DNA of 64,000 nt from Bacteroidales bacterium (GCA_024400755.1 JAKSMG010000007.1:27961-91960), one strand, 5' to 3'; counted from the first letter of the stretch, positions 15,295-24,129 are shown. Numbers and translations are program-made. The notes: a model not told the origin generated them from the letters alone.

Positions 15295-15942
15295 TTATAA
15301 ATATTTGAGAAGTTTATCTATGATTTTGTTCAAGATTTCAATTAAAGCGGAAAAGTCAGGATCGTTGACCTCTCCCGAATAAGTTACTTCAGAATCACAA
15401 TTGCCATCCCTGTTACTGCAGGGTTTACAACCGGTGCGTCTGACATTTAATGCACATCCACCTCCCTTACAATTATGTCCTACGCACTTAACGGAGACCG
15501 GATTCTCTTTTGCATTTCTTGTAGGAACATCATATAAAATAAGACCATCTTTATAATGTTTTTTCGTCAACATAAAATAGGAAAGGGTTGTTCCATCTTT
15601 AGTATTAAGTATGGTCAGTCTTAGTGCAGGGACAATATTCATATCAGCTGGATTTTCATCCCAAATGGAAATGTCATCAAAAACATATTCTTGTCCAAGA
15701 CATTGAGTAAGACCATCTTGAAAAAGGTTTTCAAATTTACTTTTGTCAAAAAGCAAATGAGCTTCTACATCACCTTCTTTAGCTGTAGCAATAATACCTA
15801 AAAGGTTAGATTTGGATAAACTAACAGTTTCTGTAGTGATAGAATCTTTCACCACCTTTTCCTTATTGCAGGAAAAAACGGCAACGGCAACGGCGGCAAC
15901 TAAAACGGCAACACAACTTATTCTTAAAATAGTTCTTTTCAT
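15295..15942 (-). CDS. Cys-rich lipoprotein (unit F, first gene), family-III leader
   Basis: 215 aa. The leader is identical to that of the 11100 gene through FSCNKEKVVK. The mature domain is unrelated to it, with a cluster KCVGHNCKGGGCALNVRR followed by TGCKPCSNRDGNC (about residues 152-182): seven Cys in about 31 residues, including CKPC. Such spacing suggests disulfides or metal. A hydrophobic helix (ALIEILNKIIDKLLKYL) ends the protein. It is first gene of a three-gene unit with a TlpA-like protein, from which it is separated by 53 bp. Function unknown. Confidence 0.72.
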   Translation of the reverse strand: MKRTILRISCVAVLVAAVAVAVFSCNKEKVVKDSITTETVSLSKSNLLGIIATAKEGDVEAHLLFDKSKFENLFQDGLTQCLGQEYVFDDISIWDENPADMNIVPALRLTILNTKDGTTLSYFMLTKKHYKDGLILYDVPTRNAKENPVSVKCVGHNCKGGGCALNVRRTGCKPCSNRDGNCDSEVTYSGEVNDPDFSALIEILNKIIDKLLKYL

Positions 15943-15983
15943 AATGTCTTATATTTTGTATTATTCTAATTTCTTGAATTTTA

Positions 15984-16530
15984 TGGTATGGCTTCGGGCG
16001 AAAGAAAAAAGTAGTATCTTTGCAGTCCGTTTTTGAAGTGCGTGCCTTGCGGAAACCAAAAGCCGCAAGATTGAACGAATAATACAATGCCATCGGGTGT
16101 GTTTGTGGCGGGGTATATCATAGGGTTGCGCAAAAAACACGATGATTGCCCCGCAAAGCACCTGACCTCTGCCGCCGGCGCACGCTATAGCGACAGAGCA
16201 CTACACAAGAAAGTTGTTCTTTCCTAACCACTGCAGGTCGAGCAAAAAGGCGGAATCAGTGTTCGTTGGGTTATTCATAGTGTTGCTTTTTTAGAGTTTT
16301 ACACAGTAGAGAAAAGTCAGTATGAGTAGCCGAAATTGTTTCATCTTGTTTGATAGGGCAAAGTTAAGGAAAAAATAATTGAAAATACAAAAATTTTATT
16401 TTTTGCCAATATATTGATAATTAATATATTACGTATGTTAAAAAGTGTGAATATAAATTTTTACTTTGGCAAAATTTGCAAAAAATGGGAAAATCAAGAT
16501 GGAAATCAAAAATTGAATGCCGCAATGCTT
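15984..16530. repeat. Leader repeat, copy 5 (unit F)
   Basis: Full-length type A copy. The plus-strand open frame starting at 16087 is cut at 16225-16227 by a CAA-to-TAA change, leaving 46 codons, so this copy cannot encode the full small protein. The minus-strand -7 is at 16359-16366. The right half is virtually identical to copy 6 and the tail matches copy 4, indicating recent duplication or gene conversion. Confidence 0.86.
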
Positions 16531-16553
16531 GATGACCGGTGTATTGTAAAAAG

Positions 16554-16575
16554 CGGGCGGTCAGGTGGCCACCCG
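16554..16575 (-). terminator. Degenerate GC-rich hairpin closing unit G
   Basis: CGGGCGG facing CCACCCG with a mismatch, in the same position relative to the operon as the perfect hairpins of other units. Confidence 0.5.
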
Positions 16576-16593
16576 TGAAAATAAAAAGGAATG

Positions 16594-17214
16594 TTATTTT
16601 GAATTAGTATATATGTAGTCGTCACTTTCCTTTGAATAATCGTCAATAGCTAAAATCGAGTCGTCACAATAGTTAAGTCTATATTCGTATTCTTCCAATT
16701 CTGGGGAAAGATATGTTTTGATTAACGCCACATAGCCGTTTTTATCAACCACAAAAGTCTTTGGAACAGCTGCGTTAATTGATGGTTTGTGTGTGGTTTT
16801 GAAAACTTTGATTATTTTGCCGTATGTCAACGGGTCAAGGGTGCCAGCCCAATAAAAAGTTCGATCCATCGGTATGCCCATTTGAGACATAAGAGCGTCG
16901 TTTTCATTAATGGAGAGATAGTCAGAAAATCTGTTTTCAATATCGATAAAATAGAAGACACACTTTGCAGTATCAATATTCTCTAATATTGGTTTTAAAT
17001 AGTTTTCAAATTCATGCTGACAACCAGGGCATCCAGGTCTAAAAAAGCAAAAGACCTTGTGGCGTACTGTATCCGAATCACACCACTTTCGTAGATCATC
17101 GTAATATACAATTCTTCCCGAGTGCTGCTTAAGTTCGGTATCAGTAAATTTTCTTTTCCCGTCGCAACTGGTTAAGGCAATTATTGTTAATGCTAAAATA
17201 AATATCTTTTTCAT
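16594..17214 (-). CDS. Thioredoxin-like lipoprotein (unit G, second gene)
   Basis: 206 aa. The signal MKKIFILALTIIALTSC has its lipobox Cys at residue 17. KVFCFFRPGCPGCQHEFENY (about residues 53-72) has a CPGC site; AAVPKTFVVDKNGYVALIKT provides the cis-Pro loop and next strand. It is a clear paralogue of 3462-4112: same length, same WCxDxTxxHKxFCF context, same ATGA coupling to a frameshifted family-I lipoprotein gene. Units A and G are therefore duplicates of a two-gene module. Periplasmic redox activity is inferred. Confidence 0.82.
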   Translation of the reverse strand: MKKIFILALTIIALTSCDGKRKFTDTELKQHSGRIVYYDDLRKWCDSDTVRHKVFCFFRPGCPGCQHEFENYLKPILENIDTAKCVFYFIDIENRFSDYLSINENDALMSQMGIPMDRTFYWAGTLDPLTYGKIIKVFKTTHKPSINAAVPKTFVVDKNGYVALIKTYLSPELEEYEYRLNYCDDSILAIDDYSKESDDYIYTNSK

Positions 17215-17844
17215 TTTATAATTAATTCTCCTTCTTCAATAATTAAATCGGTAGTATTAATTTCAATGTATTTATATAATCCAGCAGAGTTGAGTGGGTA
17301 TTTTCCTTTTGGCACCATTACATGTGTTCCTTCTTTACATAGTCCGATTTGGTCAGCGTATGTTAATGGGAAATCATTTGTTGCAATAAAAGTGTCTTGT
17401 GATAACCAATGTGCGTTGGACAAACTTTCCATATAAAATACAAGGAAAACTTTGGCTGGCTTGTTTTTAGTATCAAATTTGATGCTAATATAACCGTTTG
17501 ACCCATTGTTCTCACCTTTTACATTAGCTTTAACTTTTACATGAGTATAGCACAAGGACCAGGGGGCCCAATTACACTCAATATGTTGATGTTTAATAGT
17601 TCCATTTGGATAATATTCAACATCCATAACAGCTAAATTTCCAGAAATATAATCGACATCAAGTATTGCATCTACACTTACTCCTAACATTGCAGCCAAT
17701 TGTGCAATAGAAGGTTTTTTTGCTGCTTTAAGATCGGAAATTTCAGGATTAACATTGTTTTGAACAATTTTTTCTTTCTCGCAACTTTGGGAAAAAATTC
17801 CTATGGCAAAAATTAAGCAAAGAATTATACTGATTTTTTTTCAT
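17211..17844 (-). pseudogene. Lipoprotein with frameshift after the start codon (unit G, first gene)
   Basis: ATG at 17844 is followed by eight A, putting the ISIILC signal-peptide codons out of frame, exactly as in unit A. The span is one base over a multiple of three; correction gives 210-211 aa. The mature part resembles the unit A product: KPSIAQLAAMLGVSVDAI against PSLTQLAAILGIDVE, and QIGLCKEGTHVMVPKGKYPL against LGLCKDNEYVSLPSGLYRL. The mature reading frame is intact to the stop, which argues against long-term decay. Phase variation or slippage are alternatives to a pseudogene. Confidence 0.7.
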
Positions 17845-17884
17845 GATATTCATTATTTGTGTTATTCGTTAATATGTGATTTTC

Positions 17885-18385
17885 ATTGGTCTCGGGCGAA
17901 AGAAAAAGTTGTATCTTTGCAGCCCGTTTTTGAAGTGCGTGCCTTGCGGAAACCAATTAGCCGCAAGATTGAACGAATAATACAATGCCATCGGGTGTGT
18001 TTGTGGCGGGGTATATCATAGGGTTCCGCAAAAAACACGATGATTGCCCCGCAAAGCACCTGACCTCTGCCGCCGGCGCATGCTATAGCGCCAGAGCACT
18101 ACCCAAGAAAGTTGTTCTTTCCCAACCACTGCAGGTCGGGCAAAAAGGCGGAATCAGTGTTCGTTGGGTTATTCATAGTGTTGCTTTTTTAGAGTTTTAC
18201 ACAGTAGAGAAAAGTCAGTATGAGTAGCCGAAATTGTTTCATCTTGTTTGATAGGGCAAAGTTAAGGAAAAAATAATTGAAAATACAAAAATTTTATTTT
18301 TTGCCAATATATTGATAATTAATATATTACGTATGTTAAAAAGTGTGAATATAAATTTTTACTTTGACAAAATTTGCAAAAAATG
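17885..18385. repeat. Leader repeat, copy 6 (unit G)
   Basis: Type A copy with plus-strand open frame 17985-18227 (80 aa) and minus-strand -7 at 18257-18264 (TTTG at 18286-18289, 21-bp spacer). The tail is identical to copy 5 until AAAATTTGCAAAAAATGGGAAAA, where it ends at the border with the housekeeping gene cluster. It marks the right edge of the array. Confidence 0.87.
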
Positions 18386-18396
18386 GGAAAAACGCT

Positions 18397-18416
18397 GAAC
18401 TTTCTACGCAAAGTTC
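18397..18416 (-). terminator. Terminator of the HAD phosphatase gene
   Basis: GAACTTT and AAAGTTC around CTACGC; on the minus strand the stem is followed by AGCGTTTTT. It overlaps the stop codon. Confidence 0.5.
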
Positions 18417-19071
18417 ACTTCGTCTCTACGAATCCCAGCAATTCTTCTGGTTGGGAAATGATGAATTCCGCTTGGTGTTCTTCCAGTTCCTTACGGTCTC
18501 TAAAGCCCCAAAGCACGCCTACCGCCTTCACCGATGCACCGTGTGCCGTGTCCATATCCACGCCCGTATCGCCTACATACAGCGTTTCTTCTGGACTTAC
18601 ACCCGCTGTTTCCATAATGTCGAAGACGATTTGCGGGTCCGGCTTGATGGGGATGCCTTCACGCTGGCCCAACACACTCGTAAAACGGATGCTTGGAAAA
18701 TAATGTGCCATCAGCGGGGCCATCGCCTGGTTGACTTTGTTGGATGCGACACCCAACATAATGCCACGTTGCTGCAGGGCTTCCAGTGTTTCAACAATTT
18801 GTGGATAAGGCCGCGTTTTGTCTTCCTTGTGCAAATCGTAGTAGGCAATCATTTCCTGAAAAAAGCTTTCCACAAATGCCTCGCTGCGCTTTTCTTCAGG
18901 TAATGCCCGTTCTACCAATTTCTTAATGCCGTTGCCTACGAAATATCGAAAACTGTCCAACGGATGTTCCGGCAATTGGTGCTTTCTGAGTAAGTAATTG
19001 CAAGAGTCGGCCAGGTCTTCCAGCGTGTAGAGCAGGGTGCCGTCCAAGTCAAAAATAACGAGCTTAATCAT
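18415..19071 (-). CDS. gph: HAD-superfamily hydrolase, phosphoglycolate phosphatase-like
   Basis: 218 aa from MIKLVIFDLDGTLLYT, which carries HAD motif I (DLDGT). Motif II is GVASNKV, motif III KPDPQIVF and motif IV YVGDTGVDMDTA. The helical cap domain between residues 15 and 85 places it in HAD subfamily IA with phosphoglycolate phosphatases and beta-phosphoglucomutases. It probably dephosphorylates a small cytosolic phosphate ester such as 2-phosphoglycolate. The start overlaps the epimerase stop as ATGA, so the two genes are co-translated. The longer frame starting at 19152 is rejected because it runs into the epimerase gene. Confidence 0.85.
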   Translation of the reverse strand: MIKLVIFDLDGTLLYTLEDLADSCNYLLRKHQLPEHPLDSFRYFVGNGIKKLVERALPEEKRSEAFVESFFQEMIAYYDLHKEDKTRPYPQIVETLEALQQRGIMLGVASNKVNQAMAPLMAHYFPSIRFTSVLGQREGIPIKPDPQIVFDIMETAGVSPEETLYVGDTGVDMDTAHGASVKAVGVLWGFRDRKELEEHQAEFIISQPEELLGFVETK

Positions 19072-19616
19072 AATGAAAATGGAGAATTGAAGTCTTTGAA
19101 ACTCACACCGACAAGGTCTTTTTCGGAAATAATGGATGGGTCGGTTTTCCAATCGATGTTCAAATCGGGGTCGTTAAACCGAATGGAGGCCTCCGAAGCT
19201 TTGTTGTAAAAAGCCCCGCATTTATAGGCAAAAATCGTGTCGTCTTCCAAGGCGACAAAACCGTGGGCAAATCCGGTTGGAATATAAAACTGAAGGAAAT
19301 TGTCGCCTGTCAGTTCCACGGCAAAGTGCTGCCCGTAAGTGGAACTTCCCTTGCGAATATCCACGGCCACATCCAGCACACGGCCCTGAATTACGCGTAC
19401 CAATTTGGATTGCGCAAAAGGCGGACATTGAAAATGAAGTCCTCTAATCACTCCTTTTTTTGAAAAAGATTGATTGTCTTGGACGAAATGATCGGTGATT
19501 CCAAGATCATTGAATCGTTTTTCATTAAAGTTCTCAAAAAAATATCCTCTTTCATCAAAATAAACGTCGGGTTTGATGACAAGTAGTCCTTCGATATTGG
19601 TTTTAATTATTTCCAT
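19068..19616 (-). CDS. rfbC: dTDP-4-dehydrorhamnose 3,5-epimerase
   Basis: 182 aa, the usual length of RmlC cupins. Landmarks: DERGYFFENFNEKRF, FVQDNQSFSKKGVIRGLHFQ (with the catalytic His region), VAVDIRKGSSTYGQH and FYIPTGFAHGFVALEDD. It epimerises dTDP-4-keto-6-deoxyglucose at C3 and C5 for dTDP-L-rhamnose, used in cell-surface polysaccharide. Other rml genes are not in this window. The start at 19616 (MEIIKTNIEG) was chosen over 19808, which lies inside the ClC gene. Confidence 0.92.
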   Translation of the reverse strand: MEIIKTNIEGLLVIKPDVYFDERGYFFENFNEKRFNDLGITDHFVQDNQSFSKKGVIRGLHFQCPPFAQSKLVRVIQGRVLDVAVDIRKGSSTYGQHFAVELTGDNFLQFYIPTGFAHGFVALEDDTIFAYKCGAFYNKASEASIRFNDPDLNIDWKTDPSIISEKDLVGVSFKDFNSPFSL

Positions 19617-19626
19617 AGATGATAAA

Positions 19627-21414
19627 TTAGTCTTCCGAATCAGCGGCAATGAAATCGCGATAATCGTTGAGCACTTTGGCTTTAGACAGAAAACCGATAT
19701 AATCGCGGTCGTGCGTGATGACTGGCATATTGAAATTTTGGGTTCTGTTGAATTTTTCAAGCAGTTCTTCCCCCGTATCGGTGTCGTAGATGAACTCTTC
19801 CGGTTCAATCATCAGTTCGTCCACCAAAACTTTGTCGTAGAGGGAAGTGTCAAAAATTTTGTCCCGATGGTCGTCCATCACCAAAAGTCCCGCGAATTTG
19901 TTGTTTTCGTCCAGCACGACGAACAGGTTTCGGCGGCTTTTGGCGATATATTGGGTGTATTCGCCCAGGGTGCTATGAAGGGGCAAAGTAGTGATATTGT
20001 CGTCAATAATACGGCTCCAGTTGATTTTTTTCAGGGCGTATTTGTCTTTGTTGTGAGTCTTCAAATTTCCTTTTTCCGCCAAAACCCTCGTATAAACTGA
20101 ATATTTTTCCACCGGTGTTACGCAGAGATAGGAGATGAGGGAAGTGATCATCAGGGGAATTAATAAACTGTATCCTGATGAAATCTCGGCAATGAGGAAG
20201 ATGGATGTTAACGGTGCCAGCATCACGCCCGACATCACGCCGGCCATACCCGCCAACACGAAATTAACGTGGGGAAGGTTGAATCCTAAGTAGTAAGTGG
20301 AAATTTCGGCCACCAAATACCCTACAAAAGCCCCGACAAAAAGTGTGGGGGCGAACACACCACCAATTCCGCCGGCCGAGGTGGTTACCGCTGTGGCAAT
20401 GACTTTGATGAAAATGACCAAGGTCAGGAAAAGAATCAGCATCCAATGACTTTGCGAGAGTTGAAACAAGGGGGATTTCTCAAAAAGGTTGGTGACATTG
20501 CCTTTGAGTAACGCATTGATACTTTCGTAGCCTTCGCCGAAGAGAACGGGAAGGAAGAGAATCAATATTCCTAACGCGATACCGCCGATGAGTATTTTGA
20601 GATAAATTCGTTTGATTTTTTTAAATGTTTTCTCAATAAATCTCAATAATCGTAAAAAATAGATGGAGATGAATCCCGTGAGAATGCCTAAAACAATATA
20701 AAATGGAATGTTTTTCAGAAAAAAGGCCTGGGTGCTGGCAATGTCAAAGGTGACGGTGTCGCCTAAGAAGAAGATGGAAAGGACGGTTCCCGTGGCGGCC
20801 GAGACCAGCAATGGCAGCAGGGCGGCACTCGTAAGGTCAAGCATCAGGACTTCGAGGGCGAAGACGATGGCCGTGATAGGTGCTTTGAAGATGGCAGCCA
20901 ACGCAGCCGTTGAACCACAAGCCAACAACAACGTAGTGGTTTTGGCATTGAGGTTGAAGAGCCGCGCGAAGTTGGAACCGATGGCGGAACCTGTCAAAAC
21001 CATAGGCGCTTCCAATCCTACCGAACCGCCAAAGCCAACGGTCAACGTACTCGCAATAACCGATGAGTACATATTGTGACTGCGTAACTTGCTGTCACTC
21101 TTGCACATAGATTTTAGTACAATGGTAACTCCGTGCCCAATATTGTCCTTGATGTGTCGGTGGGTGTATAAGACTGTCAAAATAATGCCGACAATGGGGA
21201 ACGCCAAATAGAGGTAGTTGACCTGGGCATTGGGGAAGGCGTTGTTTAAGCCCCCAACGGTAAAATGGACCAGGTTTTTGACGATGATAGCCGCAGTGGC
21301 CCCAAAAATGCCGACAAAGAAGCTAAGAATCAAAACGGTGGTGTTAAGGCCTAATCGATGTTTCAAAAAATTACGTAGCCGTACAAAAACCGATATGAAG
21401 ATTCTTCGTTTCAT
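19627..21414 (-). CDS. ClC-family chloride channel/antiporter with CBS pair
   Basis: 595 aa. About ten to twelve hydrophobic helices span residues 15-420. Selectivity-filter regions are recognisable: GGSVGLEAPMVLTGSAIG (the GxExP region with the gating Glu; the usual EGP Gly is Ala) and GGIGGVFAPTLFVGAFVG (GxFxP). The C-terminal 150 residues form two CBS repeats, including FVVLDENNKFAGLLVMDDHR and MPVITHDRDYIGFLSK. It conducts or exchanges chloride across the inner membrane; channel versus antiporter is not decided here. It ends 10 bp upstream of rfbC. Confidence 0.9.
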   Translation of the reverse strand: MKRRIFISVFVRLRNFLKHRLGLNTTVLILSFFVGIFGATAAIIVKNLVHFTVGGLNNAFPNAQVNYLYLAFPIVGIILTVLYTHRHIKDNIGHGVTIVLKSMCKSDSKLRSHNMYSSVIASTLTVGFGGSVGLEAPMVLTGSAIGSNFARLFNLNAKTTTLLLACGSTAALAAIFKAPITAIVFALEVLMLDLTSAALLPLLVSAATGTVLSIFFLGDTVTFDIASTQAFFLKNIPFYIVLGILTGFISIYFLRLLRFIEKTFKKIKRIYLKILIGGIALGILILFLPVLFGEGYESINALLKGNVTNLFEKSPLFQLSQSHWMLILFLTLVIFIKVIATAVTTSAGGIGGVFAPTLFVGAFVGYLVAEISTYYLGFNLPHVNFVLAGMAGVMSGVMLAPLTSIFLIAEISSGYSLLIPLMITSLISYLCVTPVEKYSVYTRVLAEKGNLKTHNKDKYALKKINWSRIIDDNITTLPLHSTLGEYTQYIAKSRRNLFVVLDENNKFAGLLVMDDHRDKIFDTSLYDKVLVDELMIEPEEFIYDTDTGEELLEKFNRTQNFNMPVITHDRDYIGFLSKAKVLNDYRDFIAADSED

Positions 21415-21416
21415 AG

Positions 21417-22199
21417 CTAATGAGAAATTTTATATTGAATTTCCACCTTGTCTCCGATGTGAATGTCGGCAATGACGGCCAGTCGGCTGTTGTTGAGCGT
21501 TAATTCTATAAATCCAAGACGGTTGCTGAGAATATAGACTTCGTTTTCTTGAGGGTCGTAGAAATTATGGTGATGGGTAATCGTAATGTGCTTTGATGAG
21601 GATAAAGTCACGGAAAAGTGCCCATTTTTCACCGTTTTGTTAAACAAATCCACCGGAATGTTGGTGATTGCGTTGCAGCAAGTGTCAATATAGGTTACTT
21701 GTCCGGTGATGGTTTTGCGGTTTTCATCGTGTTCCGGCAAGAATTGTAATTTTCTTACGAATTGTTCGTAAGGTGTAACTTGATTTTTGAGTTTATTGTT
21801 CCACAATGCACCTGTCATCTGCACGCATTTTTCCAAAATGCTGGTATCCTCGTTTTCTTGATTGAATTGAACCGCTTTAAATTTTTCTTCTGGAGCAAAC
21901 ATTAAGGAAAAAATGCCGCTGTCTTCTCCGATAAAATAATGATTGTCGTATTCTACCATCACGGGCAATGTGTGGTGAGAGAGCGTAGTTCCCGTTAAAA
22001 TAATGTGTAGGGTTTGTTCAGGAAAAGAAGAATAACTGTTTTTCAAAATGAAAGCAGTTTGTTCAATGCTGAAACTATCAATGGCGTGAGTTATATCAAT
22101 GATATTTGCATCTGGAACAGCTTTGAGCAGTTGTCCCTTGAACATAGCCACGTAGGGGTCTCTCAATTTCCAGTCGCTGATTAAAGTAATGGTTTTCAT
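21417..22199 (-). CDS. SAM hydrolase (hydroxide adenosyltransferase), DUF62 family
   Basis: 260 aa from MKTITLISDWKLRDPYVAMF. The family pattern is visible: an N-terminal SDxxxRDPYVAxxKG-like segment, IIDITHAIDSFSIEQTAFIL, HYFIGEDSGIFSLMF (the GPDNGLL-like SAM-binding loop) and a C-terminal beta-barrel (GQVTYIDTCCNAITNIP). Members split SAM to adenosine and methionine using water, and are relatives of fluorinase and chlorinase; the halogenase-specific insertion loop is not evident. The TG spacing to the ClC gene (2 bp) suggests an operon. Confidence 0.85.
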   Translation of the reverse strand: MKTITLISDWKLRDPYVAMFKGQLLKAVPDANIIDITHAIDSFSIEQTAFILKNSYSSFPEQTLHIILTGTTLSHHTLPVMVEYDNHYFIGEDSGIFSLMFAPEEKFKAVQFNQENEDTSILEKCVQMTGALWNNKLKNQVTPYEQFVRKLQFLPEHDENRKTITGQVTYIDTCCNAITNIPVDLFNKTVKNGHFSVTLSSSKHITITHHHNFYDPQENEVYILSNRLGFIELTLNNSRLAVIADIHIGDKVEIQYKISH

Positions 22200-22236
22200 T
22201 ATTTTAGAATAATACTTGACAAGTTGCATTAAACTG

Positions 22237-22244
22237 CAAACTTA
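22237..22244 (-). promoter_or_regulatory. -7 element upstream of the SAM hydrolase operon
   Basis: The minus strand reads TAAGTTTGC, matching TAnnTTTG, 38 bp before the start codon; it would serve the SAM hydrolase, ClC, rfbC and gph genes as one transcript. Confidence 0.5.
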
Positions 22245-22355
22245 CAATTTTTTTTTGACTTATAATCAACGAATGATAAAAAAATCGTCGGTATAGATTC
22301 AACTCTATTAAAACATCTGCCAAAATGGGCGTAATTTGTGTTGCACCTGTTTTGT

Positions 22356-23216
22356 TTAATCCTTCACACAACGTACGGAACATCCCAATATTTTACGTGT
22401 GGCTCCAGATTTTCCAGAAATATATTCTCTATCGAAACGCAGAGAACGAAGGGTAGCACCGCCTATATCCTCTTGCGTACAAGTCCAAAATGTTGCTGTT
22501 CGCCCGAAATCGTCAGAGTTCATTAAACCCGTATAAACCCCGGCAGGCAATGCCGAGAACCCCGAAGCGTCATTCTCTTCCATTTTGTAGCCGATGGCGC
22601 ATTTGTTGTCGCTGCTCTCCCATCCGATTGTGGCGGCCAATGCCTTGGCGATATTTTTTTGTTCTGATTCCAGACTTGTATGTTGACTTTTGGTATCACA
22701 AGTGTATTGACTATTGCTACTAAGATAATCGGTTAATTCTGTCCATTCGGCATCACTTGGAACGTGCCATCCCGTAGGACAAATTCCTTGTATGCCGCTG
22801 GGATTCAAGTTTGATGAGACTGGTTTTTCACGATTCACGGTAACCCAGTCGCGAGTCACGGCAGTCCAATTGTATAGCAATCCAAAATTTTCCACGAATT
22901 TGGGATTAAGATTTGGATAAAAACGATATTGATGATACATTTCCAAATCAGTGGCTTCTTCTATATAAGTTCCATCGCTGTAGTGAGTGGTTTTCAGATT
23001 TTCCTTCATCCAACACTGCTTTCCAATTTGTACCGTATTGTAGGAATTGCCGTCATAATCTGCGATTTTACTTTCTCCGCAGACAAAAGGCGCTGTTGTA
23101 CTTATTTCGGATTGGGCTGATTGAGTCTTTCCCGGTTCTGAAACATTCATTTGTTGGGCCCAAACGCTGGTTGTCAAAACCAGGGCCAGAACTGTTAAAG
23201 AAATTAGCTTTTTCAT
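22356..23216 (-). CDS. FISUMP-domain secreted protein
   Basis: 286 aa with signal peptide MKKLISLTVLALVLTTSVWA. The Fibrobacter succinogenes major paralogous domain is evident: DYDGNSYNTVQIGKQCWMKE, TTHYSDGTYI, LYNWTAVTR, GICPTGWHVPSDAEWTELTD and ATFWTCTQED, ending SVRCVKD. These domains are exported and thought to act at the cell surface, but their biochemical role is unsettled. A -7 element reading TACATTTG on the minus strand lies at 23242-23249. Another FISUMP-like gene begins at 63279. Confidence 0.9.
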   Translation of the reverse strand: MKKLISLTVLALVLTTSVWAQQMNVSEPGKTQSAQSEISTTAPFVCGESKIADYDGNSYNTVQIGKQCWMKENLKTTHYSDGTYIEEATDLEMYHQYRFYPNLNPKFVENFGLLYNWTAVTRDWVTVNREKPVSSNLNPSGIQGICPTGWHVPSDAEWTELTDYLSSNSQYTCDTKSQHTSLESEQKNIAKALAATIGWESSDNKCAIGYKMEENDASGFSALPAGVYTGLMNSDDFGRTATFWTCTQEDIGGATLRSLRFDREYISGKSGATRKILGCSVRCVKD

Positions 23217-23495
23217 ATTTTTTGTGTTTTAATTTGTTCTGCAAATGTACAAAATTAATCAATAATATGATTAAAAAAACGGAATTTTGTAACGCAAGTG
23301 CTTTCGCACACCGTCAACTGCCCGATTTCATCAATCCGGCTTACGGCAACTTTCATTTTTGTACGTGCCGTATCCCGCATTTCAGAAATCCATGAAAGGT
23401 TGCTGAGAGGAACATTATCTGCTGCTGCGTGGTGATACTCAATTGACTTCCCTTTTAGCCTTGTAAAAGATTTTTTCTCGAGAATGTTTTTTTCC

Positions 23496-23936
23496 GTTAC
23501 TTTCTTTGCCACCCAAAGAAAGTAACCAAAGAAAGGTTTTCCGCTGCCTAAGCGATTGCTACAAATCGGGCAGTTGCCGGCTAAACGCTGAAACTCGCTG
23601 GCCTCGCACGCTTGGCCAGCTCAGACAGACAGCGTTCTTAACGCCGCCACCCGCCTCGATTTGTCACGCAATCCGCTTAGAAGGCGGAGGATATAAAGTG
23701 CCGCGGGCAGGATTGCCGACATCCGGTGCGGCACGGGCTGTGAATGCGTGGTGGCCTACAGCGGCGTGCGAAGGCGCTTGCGTTACAAAAATGCCAAAAA
23801 CCGATACCGTTTGTCTAATCCTATCGGCAGCGGCATTTTTGTCCTACTTCGCCGCCGCTGTCAGCCGGCACGCAGAGCGGGCGGAATTGATGTCGGCTTG
23901 ATCTTTTGGCTACTTTTCTATCAAGAGAAAAGTAGC
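23496..23936. repeat. GC-rich interspersed element bounded by hairpins
   Basis: The left end is a perfect inverted repeat GTTACTTTCTTT/AAAGAAAGTAAC (23496-23526). The right end is GCTACTTTTCT/AGAAAAGTAGC (23909-23936). The interior is markedly GC-richer than its surroundings and contains internal palindromes but no recognisable protein; a 131-codon plus-strand frame looks like a by-product of GC content. The right end recurs as a fragment at 8019-8046. It is probably a non-autonomous mobile or repeat element. 23250-23495 and 23937-24060 hold no gene; 23965-23990 contains an inverted fragment of the dispersed repeat. Confidence 0.6.
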
Positions 23937-24061
23937 GGAAAATCATTCACAAATTTTGAGACTTTGCAAGACGGAAGGGGATAATCCAAAAAATAAATTA
24001 TATGAAACAAAGGAGTGATAAAAAATTTTGTCGAACAGCCAAAACAAAAATATAACCCAAC

Positions 24062-24095
24062 AAACAAGGGGTTGGCTTCAGCCAACCCCTTGTTT
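24062..24095 (-). terminator. Terminator of the purD operon
   Basis: A perfect 15-bp stem (AAACAAGGGGTTGGC/GCCAACCCCTTGTTT) with a TTCA loop, 34 bp past the purD stop. Confidence 0.85.
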
Positions 24096-24129
24096 ATTTC
24101 TGTATTTGAAATATGAAAAGTTTGTAATC

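Noticed and set aside
3405-18385. CRISPR array or integron cassette array
   Set aside because: Repeats are 380-550 bp, spaced by kilobases and contain promoters; there are no short regular repeats, cas genes or integrase, and units carry their own promoters, unlike integron cassettes.
23506-23901. 131-codon plus-strand frame in the GC-rich element
   Set aside because: Composition explains the open frame; no signal, domain or conserved motif, and the element looks non-coding with terminal hairpins.
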